Assembly: GCA_035505975.1 (NCBI GenBank) | Contig: DATJQJ010000022.1 | Location: 7,477 to 71,476, forward strand | Direction of reading: 5' to 3' | DNA from: CAIKOD01 sp035505975 | GTDB taxonomy: Archaea; Halobacteriota; Methanomicrobia; Methanomicrobiales; Methanospirillaceae | Length of the DNA stretch: 64,000 nucleotides | Part shown: piece by piece, positions 53,253 to 62,328 of the stretch | Numbering within the stretch: position 1 is the stretch's first letter | Layout: the number at the start of each line of letters is the position of its first letter | Made by a program: the position numbers and the translations under genes | The notes under the pieces: generated by a model | The model's input: the letters and a program-made list of their open reading frames with translations, nothing else | Database searches by the model: none | Told to the model about the DNA's origin: nothing

Positions 53253-54095
53253 TCACCGGCGCGTAATATCGCAGACCCAGCGGTCGTAGATAATGTCCCT
53301 CTTGTTCTCGAAGACTGTGACATTGCGATCCCTTGCTTTCACCCATTCTTCCACCATCCGGGCTTCTTTCTCGGTCCCCAGGGTGATCAGGGTGTTCTCT
53401 GTCAGGGATATGATCTCTGCCGTGATCTCCTCCCACAGTTCCGCGGTAAAAGGATTGATATCCCCAAACATCAGCCCGAGGCCGTACCGGGCATTGGCAA
53501 CGTACCGGCTGGCTATCCGGGCGTCGATCAGCATCGTCTCGCCCGGCATCAGGCGTTGTTTCGAAAGACCGAGCGATAGGAGGGATGCGTCGTTGTCGAA
53601 CGATACCGGGGAGAACCCTGACTCGCGGAGTATTTTCGAGCCCACGCCTGAACCGCAGCAATAGTCGAGGCAGATAGCCCCCTGTTTTTCCGGTACACCC
53701 CAGACACTGCTGACCAGCTCCTTAACCATTCCGGGGCGCCCGGGGTTCATGTCCTCCATGGCGGGCTCGATCGAGTGCATGATATCCAGGCTGTAATATT
53801 CCCGTACCGCTTCGGCCCAGACGGTCCTGTCTTCCTGCCAGATCTCACCGGCGGTCTCTTCGAACCGTTCGATCACGGCAACGGTCGGTTTTCTCAGGTG
53901 GAAGGACCCGGCATTCCATTTCAGCCCGTTCGAGACCGCCATGGCGATCGGGTCCTCTTTCTCGTCGACGAGGAGCCGGCCCTGGTCCCCCTCGGCCGCA
54001 ATCAGGATATCGGTCCAGATATCGTCGGTCATATCGGCGAAGGCCGGCTCCACGAACCGGAAGCCAGGTGTTCCGAGGATCTCTTCAGCCTTCAT
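53253..54095 (-). CDS. Class I SAM-dependent methyltransferase-like protein
   Basis: 280 residues. The N-terminal 150 residues are helical, with no family recognised. From about 140, AICLDYCCGSGVGSKILRESGFSPVSFDNDASLLSLG reads as motif I and following acidic loop of a Rossmann methyltransferase, then ARYGLGLMFGDINPFTAELW and an ending NKRDIIYDRWVCDI. Substrate unknown. GGAG precedes the chosen ATG; upstream starts would run into apgM. On the same strand 91 nt after apgM. Confidence 0.7.
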   Translation of the reverse strand: MKAEEILGTPGFRFVEPAFADMTDDIWTDILIAAEGDQGRLLVDEKEDPIAMAVSNGLKWNAGSFHLRKPTVAVIERFEETAGEIWQEDRTVWAEAVREYYSLDIMHSIEPAMEDMNPGRPGMVKELVSSVWGVPEKQGAICLDYCCGSGVGSKILRESGFSPVSFDNDASLLSLGLSKQRLMPGETMLIDARIASRYVANARYGLGLMFGDINPFTAELWEEITAEIISLTENTLITLGTEKEARMVEEWVKARDRNVTVFENKRDIIYDRWVCDITRR

Positions 54096-54186
54096 GGTCG
54101 CTCCGGTCGGATATGTCCGGAAACCCGGCATCGAAAATTGTCGCATCGGCCGATGGAAACCCTGCCAGGGTGCACGGGTATCATAG

Positions 54187-55422
54187 TTATGCCCCGTATT
54201 TATGTGCTTTGTCGACGAGGTCGACAATGATCGGCATCAGGTCGCAACCCCTGATCCGGTTCAATCCCCCGTCGGCACAATGGTACTCGTCGAAGTGCGT
54301 CACCCTGTCGACCCGGACCCCCTCGCCCCTGATCACGACAGGGACCGGGTCTGCACTGTGGTCCTTTATCGTGCACGGTGTGCTGTGGTCCGCGCAGATT
54401 ACGAGGAGGAGATCCGGATCTTCGAGCAGAGGAGCGATGCTTTGGTCGATACGCTCGATAAATGCGGATTTCTCCCTCGAATGGCCGTCGTGCCCCGCTT
54501 CATCGGCACCCTTGATATTTATCAGTACAAAATCACGTTCCTTCAGTTCGGCGATCGCAGAACGGATTTTTGCATCGATATCTGAGTTCACCGATCCCGT
54601 CGTCCCTGGAACAGGTACATGCCTGAGACCGACCGACGTCCCGATGCCCGTGATCAACGATGCTGCTGAAATTACACTTCCGGAAAGGCCGTACCGTTCG
54701 GAAAACGGCTCGAAATGTCCCATCTCGCCTCCACCGCGAATAAGGACGGTATTCGCGGGTGCGAGCCCTTTCTCTACCCTTTCCCGGTTGACGGGATGAT
54801 TATTGAGGATCCGCGTCGCCTGCGCGATGAACTGGTTCAAGACATACGCAGTTTTCTCGTCTCCCGGGTCGTCATGCAATGCGTTGAATTCGGGCGGCTG
54901 GACGCCCTCCTGCTTCGGGTCGTTCGAGGAGACGCAATACCCAAGCCCCTCTCCTTTCAGTGCGAGGGCCGCCCTGTGCCCGGCACCCGAACGAAAAATA
55001 AACGATACGCCTGTTTTTGAGAGATCCACTCCCTTCTGGATGGCCGCTGAAAGCCCGGCGGTGTCGTGGATCCGCCCGGCCCGCCGGTCTGCCACAAGCC
55101 CACGGGAATCGAGGGTCGCATAATTGCAACGGAACCCGATCATGCCCGGTTCCATGTGTATGCCGGTCCCTTCGGCTTCCAGCGGTCCGCGACCGGTGTA
55201 ATAATCCTCAGGCGGATAGCCGAGGAGCGCGAGGTGGGCGGTGTCCGAACCCGGCCGCACTCCAGGTGCAATCGTATCCATTATTCCTGTGATGCCCTCC
55301 TCTGCCGCTCGGTCAAGGAACGGCGTCTTCGCCATCTGAAGCGGGGTTTTCCCGCCGAGGTCGGGGCAGGGGCGATCGGAGATGCCGTCGAGCACGAGCA
55401 GGACCACTTTATGTGCCGTCAT
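54187..55422 (-). CDS. apgM: 2,3-bisphosphoglycerate-independent phosphoglycerate mutase, archaeal type
   Basis: 411 residues of the alkaline phosphatase superfamily: VVLLVLDGISDRPCPDLGGKTPLQ (metal and nucleophile region), GVRPGSDTAHLALLGY with the catalytic Ser in PGSDTAH, YTGRGPLEAEGTGI, IKGADEAGHDG, VICADHSTPCTIKDHS and FDEYHCADGGLNRI. It interconverts 3- and 2-phosphoglycerate in the cytoplasm. Its upstream region holds two direct copies of GCACGGTAC. Confidence 0.96.
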   Translation of the reverse strand: MTAHKVVLLVLDGISDRPCPDLGGKTPLQMAKTPFLDRAAEEGITGIMDTIAPGVRPGSDTAHLALLGYPPEDYYTGRGPLEAEGTGIHMEPGMIGFRCNYATLDSRGLVADRRAGRIHDTAGLSAAIQKGVDLSKTGVSFIFRSGAGHRAALALKGEGLGYCVSSNDPKQEGVQPPEFNALHDDPGDEKTAYVLNQFIAQATRILNNHPVNRERVEKGLAPANTVLIRGGGEMGHFEPFSERYGLSGSVISAASLITGIGTSVGLRHVPVPGTTGSVNSDIDAKIRSAIAELKERDFVLINIKGADEAGHDGHSREKSAFIERIDQSIAPLLEDPDLLLVICADHSTPCTIKDHSADPVPVVIRGEGVRVDRVTHFDEYHCADGGLNRIRGCDLMPIIVDLVDKAHKYGA

Positions 55423-55455
55423 CAGCGTGATGTTTGTTTCCGGACCAGTTATACC

Positions 55456-55479
55456 GCACGGTACCGTATTGCACGGTAC
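55456..55479. promoter_or_regulatory. Direct repeat GCACGGTAC x2 upstream of apgM
   Basis: GCACGGTAC-CGTATT-GCACGGTAC lies 34-57 nt upstream of the apgM ATG. The first half also forms the palindrome CGGTACCG with the spacer. Repeats of this size and spacing are typical of regulator binding sites; the function is inference. Confidence 0.3.
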
Positions 55480-55632
55480 TTCCCGGGCGAACCGATGATT
55501 CCGCTGCCGCCTCTTCCCTTCAATGGAGCACCTTGCAATCGATCAAGGAATTATACGAAACCAAAATGAAAATTCAGGAACAGAAATCGAAAAAGGGAAA
55601 GTGTCCCTTAAAGGAACGGTTGCATGCCTGTT

Positions 55633-56235
55633 TTACATGGCGACTGAAATGACGGGTATTTCCACCTTCGACTTGATGATCTCCACGCGCCTGATGGGGA
55701 AGACTTCCTTCAACATCTTGAAAAGCTCCTTCGAGATCTCCCCGGTGACGATATTGTTTACGAAGGCATTAATGTCCCCGTTCTGCACCTGTTCCATCAC
55801 GTATTTCATGATGATACCCCTGATCGCGTGAGTCTGTGAAAGGTTCGCGCGGGTAAGGGTATAACAGGTCACCGTGAGGAGGAGGTCCTTCCCGTCTTTG
55901 GTCGTTACCGGGATATGGGCATCGATCCGTGAAGTCCTTCTCTTTACGAGCGAACGCAGGTAGTCACGGGTCACCTCATGGCCGACAAATTCGGTGTACG
56001 CCGAATCCCCGGCGACATTGGCGACGCGGAACCTCATCTTGACGTTCTGCCGGGCGTAGTCGTTGATGATCTCTCCGAGCGTCGTCTGCATGACACGGCC
56101 GACGACGCTCTCAGGGTCGTTGGCGATTGTATCGCCAAGGTAGTATTTTCCGAGCTGGTCAGGGGTGTATACCTTGTACCAGCTCTTGGCCTTCCAGCCT
56201 TCAACTCTTCTTCCAATTTGTTTCTTTTTTGCCAT
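55633..56235 (-). CDS. rps3ae: 30S ribosomal protein S3Ae
   Basis: 200 residues, typical archaeal S3Ae: MAKKKQIGRRVEGWKAKSWY at the start, FVGHEVTRDYLRSLVKRRTSRIDAHIPVTTKDGKD, and VEIIKSKVEIPVISVA near the end. GGTGAT precedes the ATG; an apparent upstream extension has no family support. It is the last gene of the rps15-DHH-pcc1-serS-rps3ae cluster. Confidence 0.97.
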   Translation of the reverse strand: MAKKKQIGRRVEGWKAKSWYKVYTPDQLGKYYLGDTIANDPESVVGRVMQTTLGEIINDYARQNVKMRFRVANVAGDSAYTEFVGHEVTRDYLRSLVKRRTSRIDAHIPVTTKDGKDLLLTVTCYTLTRANLSQTHAIRGIIMKYVMEQVQNGDINAFVNNIVTGEISKELFKMLKEVFPIRRVEIIKSKVEIPVISVAM

Positions 56236-56245
56236 AATATCACCA

Positions 56246-57784
56246 TTAAAGGAATTTGAATAACTCTTTTGGTTCTCCGACAAGATCTGCAACGGCCCCC
56301 GGCCAGTTCCCGATATCGAGACCTTTCTGGGCCAGGAACGAAGCAGTCCACCGTTCAAGGCCGATCCCCGAACAACCGGACCAGCATTCGCTGCCACTCT
56401 GGATCTTCACATTGAACCCCTTCGGGTATTTGTCCCCGTTGATGCTCACGTTCTGGAACTCGAGCCAGCTCTTGTTGTACGGCAGCAGGGCTTCGTAATC
56501 CGTAGTCCCGATCCGTGAACCGCAACCGCAGCCTCCTTCATCCGATTCCGTCTCGATCATTCCTTCCTGGGCCATGAACCATGGTGTCACCCTGGCTGCA
56601 CGCCATTCCAGTTCGAGGAGGTCTTCAAATACGTGGCAGTACCGTTCGTGGAGACGGTCGGCCGTCTCGATTGTCTGTTCTGCGGTCCCGAGCCACACGA
56701 TCTCGATCCTGTGGAATTCGTCCACCCGCTCGATACCATGGATCCCGCCGCTTTCGTACCGGTGCGAAGTGCCGCTGCGGTCAAATATCCGGATCGGAAG
56801 GCAGTCGTTTGCCAGGGTCTCCCCCTGGACGTATGGCCAGAATGACGGGCACTGTGCATAGCAGAGGCCCCCGATGGGGCCGTCAATGCGGTCCCGGATC
56901 ATGTCGACCGGGACTTCGCCCGTCACCTTGAAGTAATCGCCGACGTCCTCCCAGTACGAAGGGTCCCGGGTTTTCGGCGTGCAGACATAGTAAATCTCCG
57001 GATAAACGCCCTTGGCATGACCGGATTTTTTCCAGACTTCCCATGGGACCAGTTTCGGGAATATCATCTCGGTAAAGCCCATGGGGCGGATGATGTTCTC
57101 GAAAACGATCTGTTCGAAAGCCCGGAACAACTGGACAGACTGGGGCCCGTGGATCCATTGGCCCCTCGACAGGGCGTGCCTGATCCAGTTCCGCCTGATC
57201 ATCTCCTCGGTCGGGTCGCTATCGTTGAACCGAGGTCTGGTCTTGCTCTCAAAAACAAGTTCCCAGTGCTCCGATTTTCCCCCATACGTCGCTGCCTGTA
57301 TTTTCTCTTCGATCAGGCGGACAACGCGGTCGGGCACCCTGTTCTCGAGATCGGTCGCGTTCATCACGAGTCCGAGTTCAAGGGTATCGCCGAGGAGCGT
57401 TGCTTTCGATATGAACGGCAGGTTCGGGATATGGATTCCTTTTGGGAAGTCTCCCTTCATGGTGACGCCGAACGATTTGATGACGATGTCACGGAGACCT
57501 ACCCTGAACTTTCCGAGCCTCGGTGCGATCTGTTTTCTGAACCGGAAAAGGCCGTCATGGGCGCGGGTATACGGCCCGCTCACGATGGTAACCGAAAGCC
57601 GGTTTCCTCCCGCAGACCAGCTGACAATCCTGCCGATTTCATCGGGTGAAATGCCGGCTGGCACTCCCTTTCTGAATAATATTTTATTGGACTCCTCCAC
57701 GAGCCCTTCACAGGCTTTTATCGCATCGGGAGCCAGTTCCGCACTGAACAGCAGATCGGCCTCTAATGCAAAGCGTACGAACAT
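56246..57784 (-). CDS. serS: Seryl-tRNA synthetase, methanogen-specific type 2
   Basis: 512 residues. The N-terminal domain differs from bacterial SerRS, as expected for the rare methanogen form. The class II core has MGFTEMIFPKLVPWEVWKKSGHAKGVYPEIYYVC, FDRSGTSHRYESGGIHGIERVDEFHRIEIVWLG and the C-terminal GLERWTASFLAQKGLD. Conserved Cys (RRxTPWFMAQEG, CGCGSR, GSECWSGCSGIG regions) include the Zn ligands of type 2 enzymes. GGAGGAG lies just before the ATG. The start overlaps pcc1 by 22 nt. Confidence 0.96.
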   Translation of the reverse strand: MFVRFALEADLLFSAELAPDAIKACEGLVEESNKILFRKGVPAGISPDEIGRIVSWSAGGNRLSVTIVSGPYTRAHDGLFRFRKQIAPRLGKFRVGLRDIVIKSFGVTMKGDFPKGIHIPNLPFISKATLLGDTLELGLVMNATDLENRVPDRVVRLIEEKIQAATYGGKSEHWELVFESKTRPRFNDSDPTEEMIRRNWIRHALSRGQWIHGPQSVQLFRAFEQIVFENIIRPMGFTEMIFPKLVPWEVWKKSGHAKGVYPEIYYVCTPKTRDPSYWEDVGDYFKVTGEVPVDMIRDRIDGPIGGLCYAQCPSFWPYVQGETLANDCLPIRIFDRSGTSHRYESGGIHGIERVDEFHRIEIVWLGTAEQTIETADRLHERYCHVFEDLLELEWRAARVTPWFMAQEGMIETESDEGGCGCGSRIGTTDYEALLPYNKSWLEFQNVSINGDKYPKGFNVKIQSGSECWSGCSGIGLERWTASFLAQKGLDIGNWPGAVADLVGEPKELFKFL

Positions 57785-57987
57785 ATCTCCTCCGCTAATC
57801 CGAGATTCATCAGATAATCGTCAACCGAGGCGATTACCGACCTAAGGTTTTCACTTGTAATGACCGTCTTTACGGAACAGCCGTCTGAAAAGGTCGTCAT
57901 TCCCAAAAGGTTATCGGGAGTGACGGCCCCTCCCGTTTCGATCGGATGGTCATGGAATGTCAGGATCGTGCCTTCTATCGCCATCAT
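57763..57987 (-). CDS. pcc1: KEOPS complex subunit Pcc1
   Basis: 74 residues. It starts at an ATG inside ATGATGA that overlaps the stop of the DHH gene, with GGAGG 9-10 nt upstream. The sequence (AIEGTILTFHDHPIETGGAVTPDNL, VKTVITSENLRSVIASVDDYLMNLGLAEEI) matches archaeal Pcc1 in length and pattern: a first beta strand, then the core TSENLRSVIASVDDYLMNL helix. Pcc1 dimerises the KEOPS complex, which makes t6A37 in ANN-decoding tRNAs. The cluster position between the DHH gene and serS/rps3ae is typical for archaea. Confidence 0.85.
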   Translation of the reverse strand: MMAIEGTILTFHDHPIETGGAVTPDNLLGMTTFSDGCSVKTVITSENLRSVIASVDDYLMNLGLAEEICSYALH

Positions 57988-59201
57988 GCCAGGACCGCCT
58001 CCTGCCAGGCCGAACGGAACTGCGAAACCTTGCTGCACGGGATCGTCGCCCCTGCTCTGAGCCGGTGTCCTCCACCCGACCCGCCGCAATCGGAGGCGAT
58101 TTTTTGGATTACCACACCGAGGTCCCTGGTCCCCCCTCCCGGACACCGGGCCGAGACACGGCAGACCTCGCCGTCTTTTCCCAAAACTATCACCGTCTGC
58201 CCCTCGCGGCAGTTATATGCCAGGGCATCGGCCACGTCGCTGATTACCAGGTGGTCGTCGATCTCATAAACCCCGTCCTGGTTTTCCTGCCGGCACAGCT
58301 GGTCGAGGGCGGCAATTACTCTCAGGCGGAAAGACCGGGTAATCTCCCATGCCTCTTCAATGCCGGCTGTCGACCTCATGCACAGGGACGCTGCAAGACC
58401 CCCTTTTCCTGTTTTCCCACACGCATCGGTTACCGCTGCCAGGGTATAAGCATCGGCTATCGACTCCCGTTCGAGACCGAAAAGGTCGCCGTATAATTTC
58501 CTGGCAACTCCTGTTCCTGCAACTTCCCCTGTTTCGAGGATCAGGAGGGAGAGGAGGAGTGACGGATCGGCTTCTTCGTCGCCGGTGCTCAGATCGAGGA
58601 TTGATTCGACTGCAGCCTGGTTTCCGCTGATACCCGGCAGGTACGGAGCTGTCGAGATGTAGAGCCTTTCTGTGGGATCCCTGCCCGTAAGGTGGAATCC
58701 CCTCCCGTTGGTAATGATTCCTTCGGCAACGCCTTCATTGAAGATCTCCTTGTTTTTCCCGGAAATCTCCTGACCGTCTCCGATCATCCCGAGCACTGCG
58801 AGCCCGGCAAGGTCGCGGTTGTCACCGAGTGCATTTGCCACGAGATATGCTGCACCCGAAGCACACAGTTCCCGGTCCCCGTCGATGCCGAATAGACGGG
58901 GGTTTACATGATAACCCCCTGAGAATCCTGGGAGGTGGTGGTCGATGACCATCGCATCATCCCGTAGATCAGGACGCCCTGACCCAAGGTCACAGAGAAG
59001 GAGGCCGCTCCCGGATTGTATGCCCTCTTCGGGCAACTCGGAAACGATCCTCAGCCGGAATTTTTTATCCTTCCGCACCATAGCCAGGCACATGATGGAT
59101 GCAGCAGCAATACCGTCTGCATCGTGATGGGCATAGATTTCTACGAAATCCTGGTGCTCGAGGTGACCTGCCATTGTTCCGGCCGCGGTTTCGATCGACA
59201 T
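57984..59201 (-). CDS. DHH-family phosphoesterase (archaeal RecJ/GAN-like)
   Basis: 405 residues. DHH domain motifs: EIYAHHDADGIAAASI (motif I), LLCDLGSGR, AMVIDHHLPGF (motif III DHH), SGAAYLVANALG and LAGLAVLGMIGDGQ. The C-terminal DHHA1-type region ends in DCGGSGGGHRLRAGATIP. Archaeal homologues next to rps15 act as single-strand nucleases or as GINS-associated nuclease partners. The ATG lies 4 nt after the rps15 stop; a longer form would overlap it. Confidence 0.92.
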   Translation of the reverse strand: MSIETAAGTMAGHLEHQDFVEIYAHHDADGIAAASIMCLAMVRKDKKFRLRIVSELPEEGIQSGSGLLLCDLGSGRPDLRDDAMVIDHHLPGFSGGYHVNPRLFGIDGDRELCASGAAYLVANALGDNRDLAGLAVLGMIGDGQEISGKNKEIFNEGVAEGIITNGRGFHLTGRDPTERLYISTAPYLPGISGNQAAVESILDLSTGDEEADPSLLLSLLILETGEVAGTGVARKLYGDLFGLERESIADAYTLAAVTDACGKTGKGGLAASLCMRSTAGIEEAWEITRSFRLRVIAALDQLCRQENQDGVYEIDDHLVISDVADALAYNCREGQTVIVLGKDGEVCRVSARCPGGGTRDLGVVIQKIASDCGGSGGGHRLRAGATIPCSKVSQFRSAWQEAVLA

Positions 59202-59205
59202 GGTA

Positions 59206-59664
59206 TTATCGTGAAAGCAGGATTTCTGCTGTATCTGGTTTGTAGACCCAGCCTTTCGGCAGCTTTCCGGAACTGACATAGTACCGTACGAGCCGCCTGA
59301 CTTTCGACTCGGTCAGCTGCATCTGCCGCTTGTTGTGCAGATCGTTCTTATTCAGTGCAAGGTGCTTGCGGAGCCCGAGAGCCTTGAGAATAAGGTTTCT
59401 CAGGTCCTCGGGGATCTCTCCTTCAAGTCCCTTTTCTTTTATTATTTCTCCGATCCGTTTCCCTGTGACGAGTTTGACATCCGGCACGCCATAACGGTCG
59501 CGGAGAACAAGTCCGATTTTTGCGCTGGAAACGCCTTCTTTCCTCAGGTCGACAATGATCTTTTCGATCGCTGCCACATCAGTCATCGACCATTCTGGGA
59601 CTTCTTTCCGGTATGGCCGGACCGATCCCGACTGGCCTCTCCTTCGCGCATAGATTCTTGCCAT
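59206..59664 (-). CDS. rps15: 30S ribosomal protein S15 (S13e type)
   Basis: 152 residues. ARIYARRRGQSGSVRPYRKE at the start is the archaeal/eukaryal extension, and the C-terminal S15 core carries LRKHLALNKNDLHNKRQMQLTESKVRRLVRYY. GGCAGGAGTGAATT precedes the ATG. First gene of the translation/KEOPS cluster. Confidence 0.97.
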   Translation of the reverse strand: MARIYARRRGQSGSVRPYRKEVPEWSMTDVAAIEKIIVDLRKEGVSSAKIGLVLRDRYGVPDVKLVTGKRIGEIIKEKGLEGEIPEDLRNLILKALGLRKHLALNKNDLHNKRQMQLTESKVRRLVRYYVSSGKLPKGWVYKPDTAEILLSR

Positions 59665-59737
59665 AATTCACTCCTGCCTGTACTATCTGGTAAATCCGGG
59701 AAAAGAGCCGCTTACGCTGACTCAGGTAATCCCAAAA

Positions 59738-59806
59738 GCCCCGTTTCGGGGCCATGCCTTAAGGCACGTCGGACTTACATCTGTCAGCACTATGAAAGTG
59801 CTGTGT
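59738..59806 (-). other. Run of three hairpins in the rps15 leader region
   Basis: GCCCCGTTTCGGGGC (59738-59752), TGCCTTAAGGCA (59755-59766) and CAGCAC-TATGAAA-GTGCTG (59785-59803) lie in a row in the 211-nt gap between mmp10 and rps15. On the minus strand the first transcribed hairpin is followed directly by ACA. They could be the mmp10 terminator, a structured rps15 leader, or a small RNA; the sequence does not decide this. Confidence 0.35.
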
Positions 59807-59875
59807 ATAATGGATCAGGAATCTTCATAAGGCTGTCGCCGGAGTACGGGGTCAGAAACCGGCACCGCCAGGGTC

Positions 59876-61108
59876 TCATGTGCTGCCGTGAAGGTTGATG
59901 AGCCTGATCAGATCGGCAAAACCGTTCATCTCGATTGCCAGGACACCGTTCCGGTCCATGCCCATGCTCGTTTCTGCATCGGCAGTGAGCATGTCGGGTC
60001 CCCTGATTACCACCCTTTCCACACCGTCGGCAGACAGGACCCGTTCTGCCTCCCTGTCATGGACAAATGCCCTGCCAGGGATGATAACGGTCTTTTCCAG
60101 CGTCGAAAGGTCAAGCGATTTCAAGTCGTCTATGGTGATCAGGCAGCCGATATCTTTGGCAACGGCGACGACATCGGCACCATCGCCGCAGGATGAGAGG
60201 ACTTTCCTGATATACGGGGCTGCAACAGATCCTGTGATGACCGATGCCCTTCCCGTGATCCGCGGTAGCTTTGCCATGAGGTCGGGTTCGGTGAGAATGA
60301 CGAACGGCGAACCTATCTCGGGGTCCCAGAGCGGAGTCCCGCTGATTTTCAGGGTTTTGAACTGTCCGGAGAGCCCGGTCACGATGTCACGGAACTCGTC
60401 CGGAGTATGGACCCGCTGTCCGGCAATTACCGGTGCATTGCCAAGTATGAGGCCGTTTTCACGGGAATTGGCGAAGCGCATCAGGATGATACCCCGTGCT
60501 CCGCGTTCTTCCAGCCATTCGCACATGGACAGAAGTCGGTCTCCATCGTTTACACCCGGTAGGACCACCGATGCGGCGTACACATCGATCGACCCGCACA
60601 ATTCCCCAAGTATTTTCAACGAAACCTCCGGGGTCGGGTCGTGCATGTATTTTTTACGCAACGACGGGTTTGTGGAAAATACGGTGAACGATATCTCGGA
60701 GAGGCCGTTGTCGATGAGATGTTTCGCAGTTTTCGGGGAATCGAACCCTTTACCGCTGGTATATCCGATATGGAGTGGCGCCTGCATGCTTGACAGGAGT
60801 TCGACCAGCTCCCGGAACCTCGGGTAGCAGCTCGGGTCGCCGCCACCGCTGATCGTGACCCGGTCCACGTCGTCATTAAGCATGTTCAGCCGTGCCAGGG
60901 TATCATCGGCGATGTCCCGGAGGTTTTTGAATCCGCTATAGTATTCCTTTACACTCCTCGTGCAATAATCACAGCCTTTCTTGAAGGGCAGGCAGTGCCG
61001 GCATCCAAGGGGTTCGACGTTCTTTACCCGTCTGAAATAGCAGTATTCGCAAAAACCCCGGCAGTCGATGCCCGGCCTGCCACCGATGTCAACGGTCAGC
61101 TGTGCCAT
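59876..61108 (-). CDS. mmp10: Methanogenesis marker protein 10 (McrA arginine methyltransferase, radical SAM)
   Basis: 410 residues. The N terminus DIGGRPGIDCRGFCEYCYFRRVK contains the radical SAM CxxxCxxC and is followed by PLGCRHCLPFKKGCDYCTRSVKEYY, an extra Cys set characteristic of Mmp10. Then TISGGGDPSCYPRF, SVVLPGVNDGDRL and a C-terminal domain with Rossmann-like strands. Mmp10 is the B12-dependent enzyme that installs methylarginine in McrA, so it marks the organism as a methanogen or close relative. An in-frame ATG at 61162 could add 18 residues and would sit near a TTTATTA box; the shorter start matches the family. Confidence 0.95.
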   Translation of the reverse strand: MAQLTVDIGGRPGIDCRGFCEYCYFRRVKNVEPLGCRHCLPFKKGCDYCTRSVKEYYSGFKNLRDIADDTLARLNMLNDDVDRVTISGGGDPSCYPRFRELVELLSSMQAPLHIGYTSGKGFDSPKTAKHLIDNGLSEISFTVFSTNPSLRKKYMHDPTPEVSLKILGELCGSIDVYAASVVLPGVNDGDRLLSMCEWLEERGARGIILMRFANSRENGLILGNAPVIAGQRVHTPDEFRDIVTGLSGQFKTLKISGTPLWDPEIGSPFVILTEPDLMAKLPRITGRASVITGSVAAPYIRKVLSSCGDGADVVAVAKDIGCLITIDDLKSLDLSTLEKTVIIPGRAFVHDREAERVLSADGVERVVIRGPDMLTADAETSMGMDRNGVLAIEMNGFADLIRLINLHGST

Positions 61109-61584
61109 TGCAATAGAGGTCTTCTCCTTACGGTTTAATGTCTTTGGAAGGGAGCAGGTCATTGGAGGAAAATCATCCGTCTTTTCAAAGGATGGTAATA
61201 AATCCCGGTCAGCCGAAAGAAATCGAATTCAATGACAGGATTAACTGAAAGCTGAGGGACTCGACCTGAGGACAGCGGCCTCATCGTAACCGGGACCAGA
61301 AAGGGGAATTGTCTCCCTGGTGACAGGCTTGTGAGCTCCCCCTGACCGATGCCAGCCAGCTTACCGGACAGATATCAAATCGTGTGCCACCCGCCGGTTG
61401 ACAGGATCGATAATACCGGTATAAGGGAAATTTTTCATAATTGCCAATTTTAAAAATTATCGGTGACAATCTGATCGGGGCGGATCCCCATCCGAAGCCA
61501 AGGACGGTGACAGAGCGATAAAAGAGATAGTATATGAAGGAAAAAAGATAAACAAACCGGAAAGGCGAAACGAGGAGATAAGTA
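61109..61584. other. Gene-free stretch between mmp10 and the small basic protein
   Basis: 476 nt of divergent promoter region. It holds a TTTATTA box on the minus strand near 61200 (mmp10), a TAGTATATG box on the plus strand near 61530, and GAGGAG before the next gene. The middle part (61300-61410) includes TCCCTGGTGACAGG, CCCCCTGACC and GCCAGCCAGC words that resemble the 5' half of the structured repeat family; a decayed copy is possible. No credible gene. Confidence 0.5.
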
Positions 61585-61722
61585 ATGCCAACGAGTAAGA
61601 AACAACTGGAGAAGTTGAACAGGGCAAAGAAAGCCAAGGCAGAAGAGCTCTCGCAGCAGGCGGCTGCCGGTAGCGAGGCCGCCAAAAAGAAGCTGAAGAA
61701 GCTCGAGAAAAAGATCAAGTGA
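61585..61722 (+). CDS. 45-residue lysine-rich helical protein
   Basis: A 45-residue protein with an excellent GAGGAG site 9 nt upstream. It opens with MPTSKKQLEKLNRAKKAKAE, continues with an Ala/Gln-rich middle, and ends in KKKLKKLEKKIK. About one residue in three is Lys and the rest favours a single amphipathic or coiled-coil helix. Nucleic acid binding is plausible from charge alone; no family was assigned. Its stop overlaps the next start (GTGA), so it is coupled to the membrane protein gene. Confidence 0.7.
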   Translation: MPTSKKQLEKLNRAKKAKAEELSQQAAAGSEAAKKKLKKLEKKIK

Positions 61723-62321
61723 TCGTAGCGGACGCCCTCATCCTCATCGGTCCAGATACGATGAAAAGCGTGGGTATTCTGATTGGGTTTCTCCCGATCA
61801 TTCTCTACGGGATTTTATCAGGCCCGACGACAGAAAGCGTTGAAATTGCCCTTGTTACAGCCCTTGCAGCAGGCATCGCCTTCGGGTTCTCCGACTTGCG
61901 TAATGGCTTTTTGATCGCCTGGATCAACCTTGTGTTCTTCCTCATCGCCCTTGTCCTGATCGCCTTCTTGGGAATGACCGCCCTCATACCATTTCTCTGG
62001 GTTCTCCTGTACGCGACCTTCACGGTCATGGCTTTTGCGTCAGTCATGGTCAGGTCCCCGTTTACCCTTCAGTATGCAAGGAAAATGGTCGAACCCGCAC
62101 TCTGGGACAATCCTGTTTTCATCGGGGTGAACAACTTCATGACCGGAGTCTGGGGATGCCTGTTCGGCATAAATTTCGTATTGTCGTTAATCTCCCTGAA
62201 TACAACTTCCTTGCGGGCTCCTCTGCAATTCACTACATACATGGTTCTTTTTGGGGGTGTTGCATTCTCGGTACTTTACCCGGCATACCTTAGGAAAAAA
62301 CGTACCGCCCATGCCGGGTGA
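61719..62321 (+). CDS. Multi-pass membrane protein of unknown function
   Basis: 200 residues from a GTG that overlaps the upstream stop (an ATG at 61761 is the main alternative). About six hydrophobic helices (GILIGFLPIILYGIL, ALVTALAAGIAFGF, LVFFLIALVLIAFLGMTALI, LYATFTVMAFASVM, CLFGINFVLSLISL, TYMVLFGGVAFSVLYP) and a conserved-looking loop SPFTLQYARKMVEPALWDNP. The loop pattern resembles membrane proteins of the septation or intracellular-pore type found in prokaryotes, but no firm family is assigned. Confidence 0.75.
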   Translation: MIVADALILIGPDTMKSVGILIGFLPIILYGILSGPTTESVEIALVTALAAGIAFGFSDLRNGFLIAWINLVFFLIALVLIAFLGMTALIPFLWVLLYATFTVMAFASVMVRSPFTLQYARKMVEPALWDNPVFIGVNNFMTGVWGCLFGINFVLSLISLNTTSLRAPLQFTTYMVLFGGVAFSVLYPAYLRKKRTAHAG

Positions 62322-62328
62322 TGAGACG

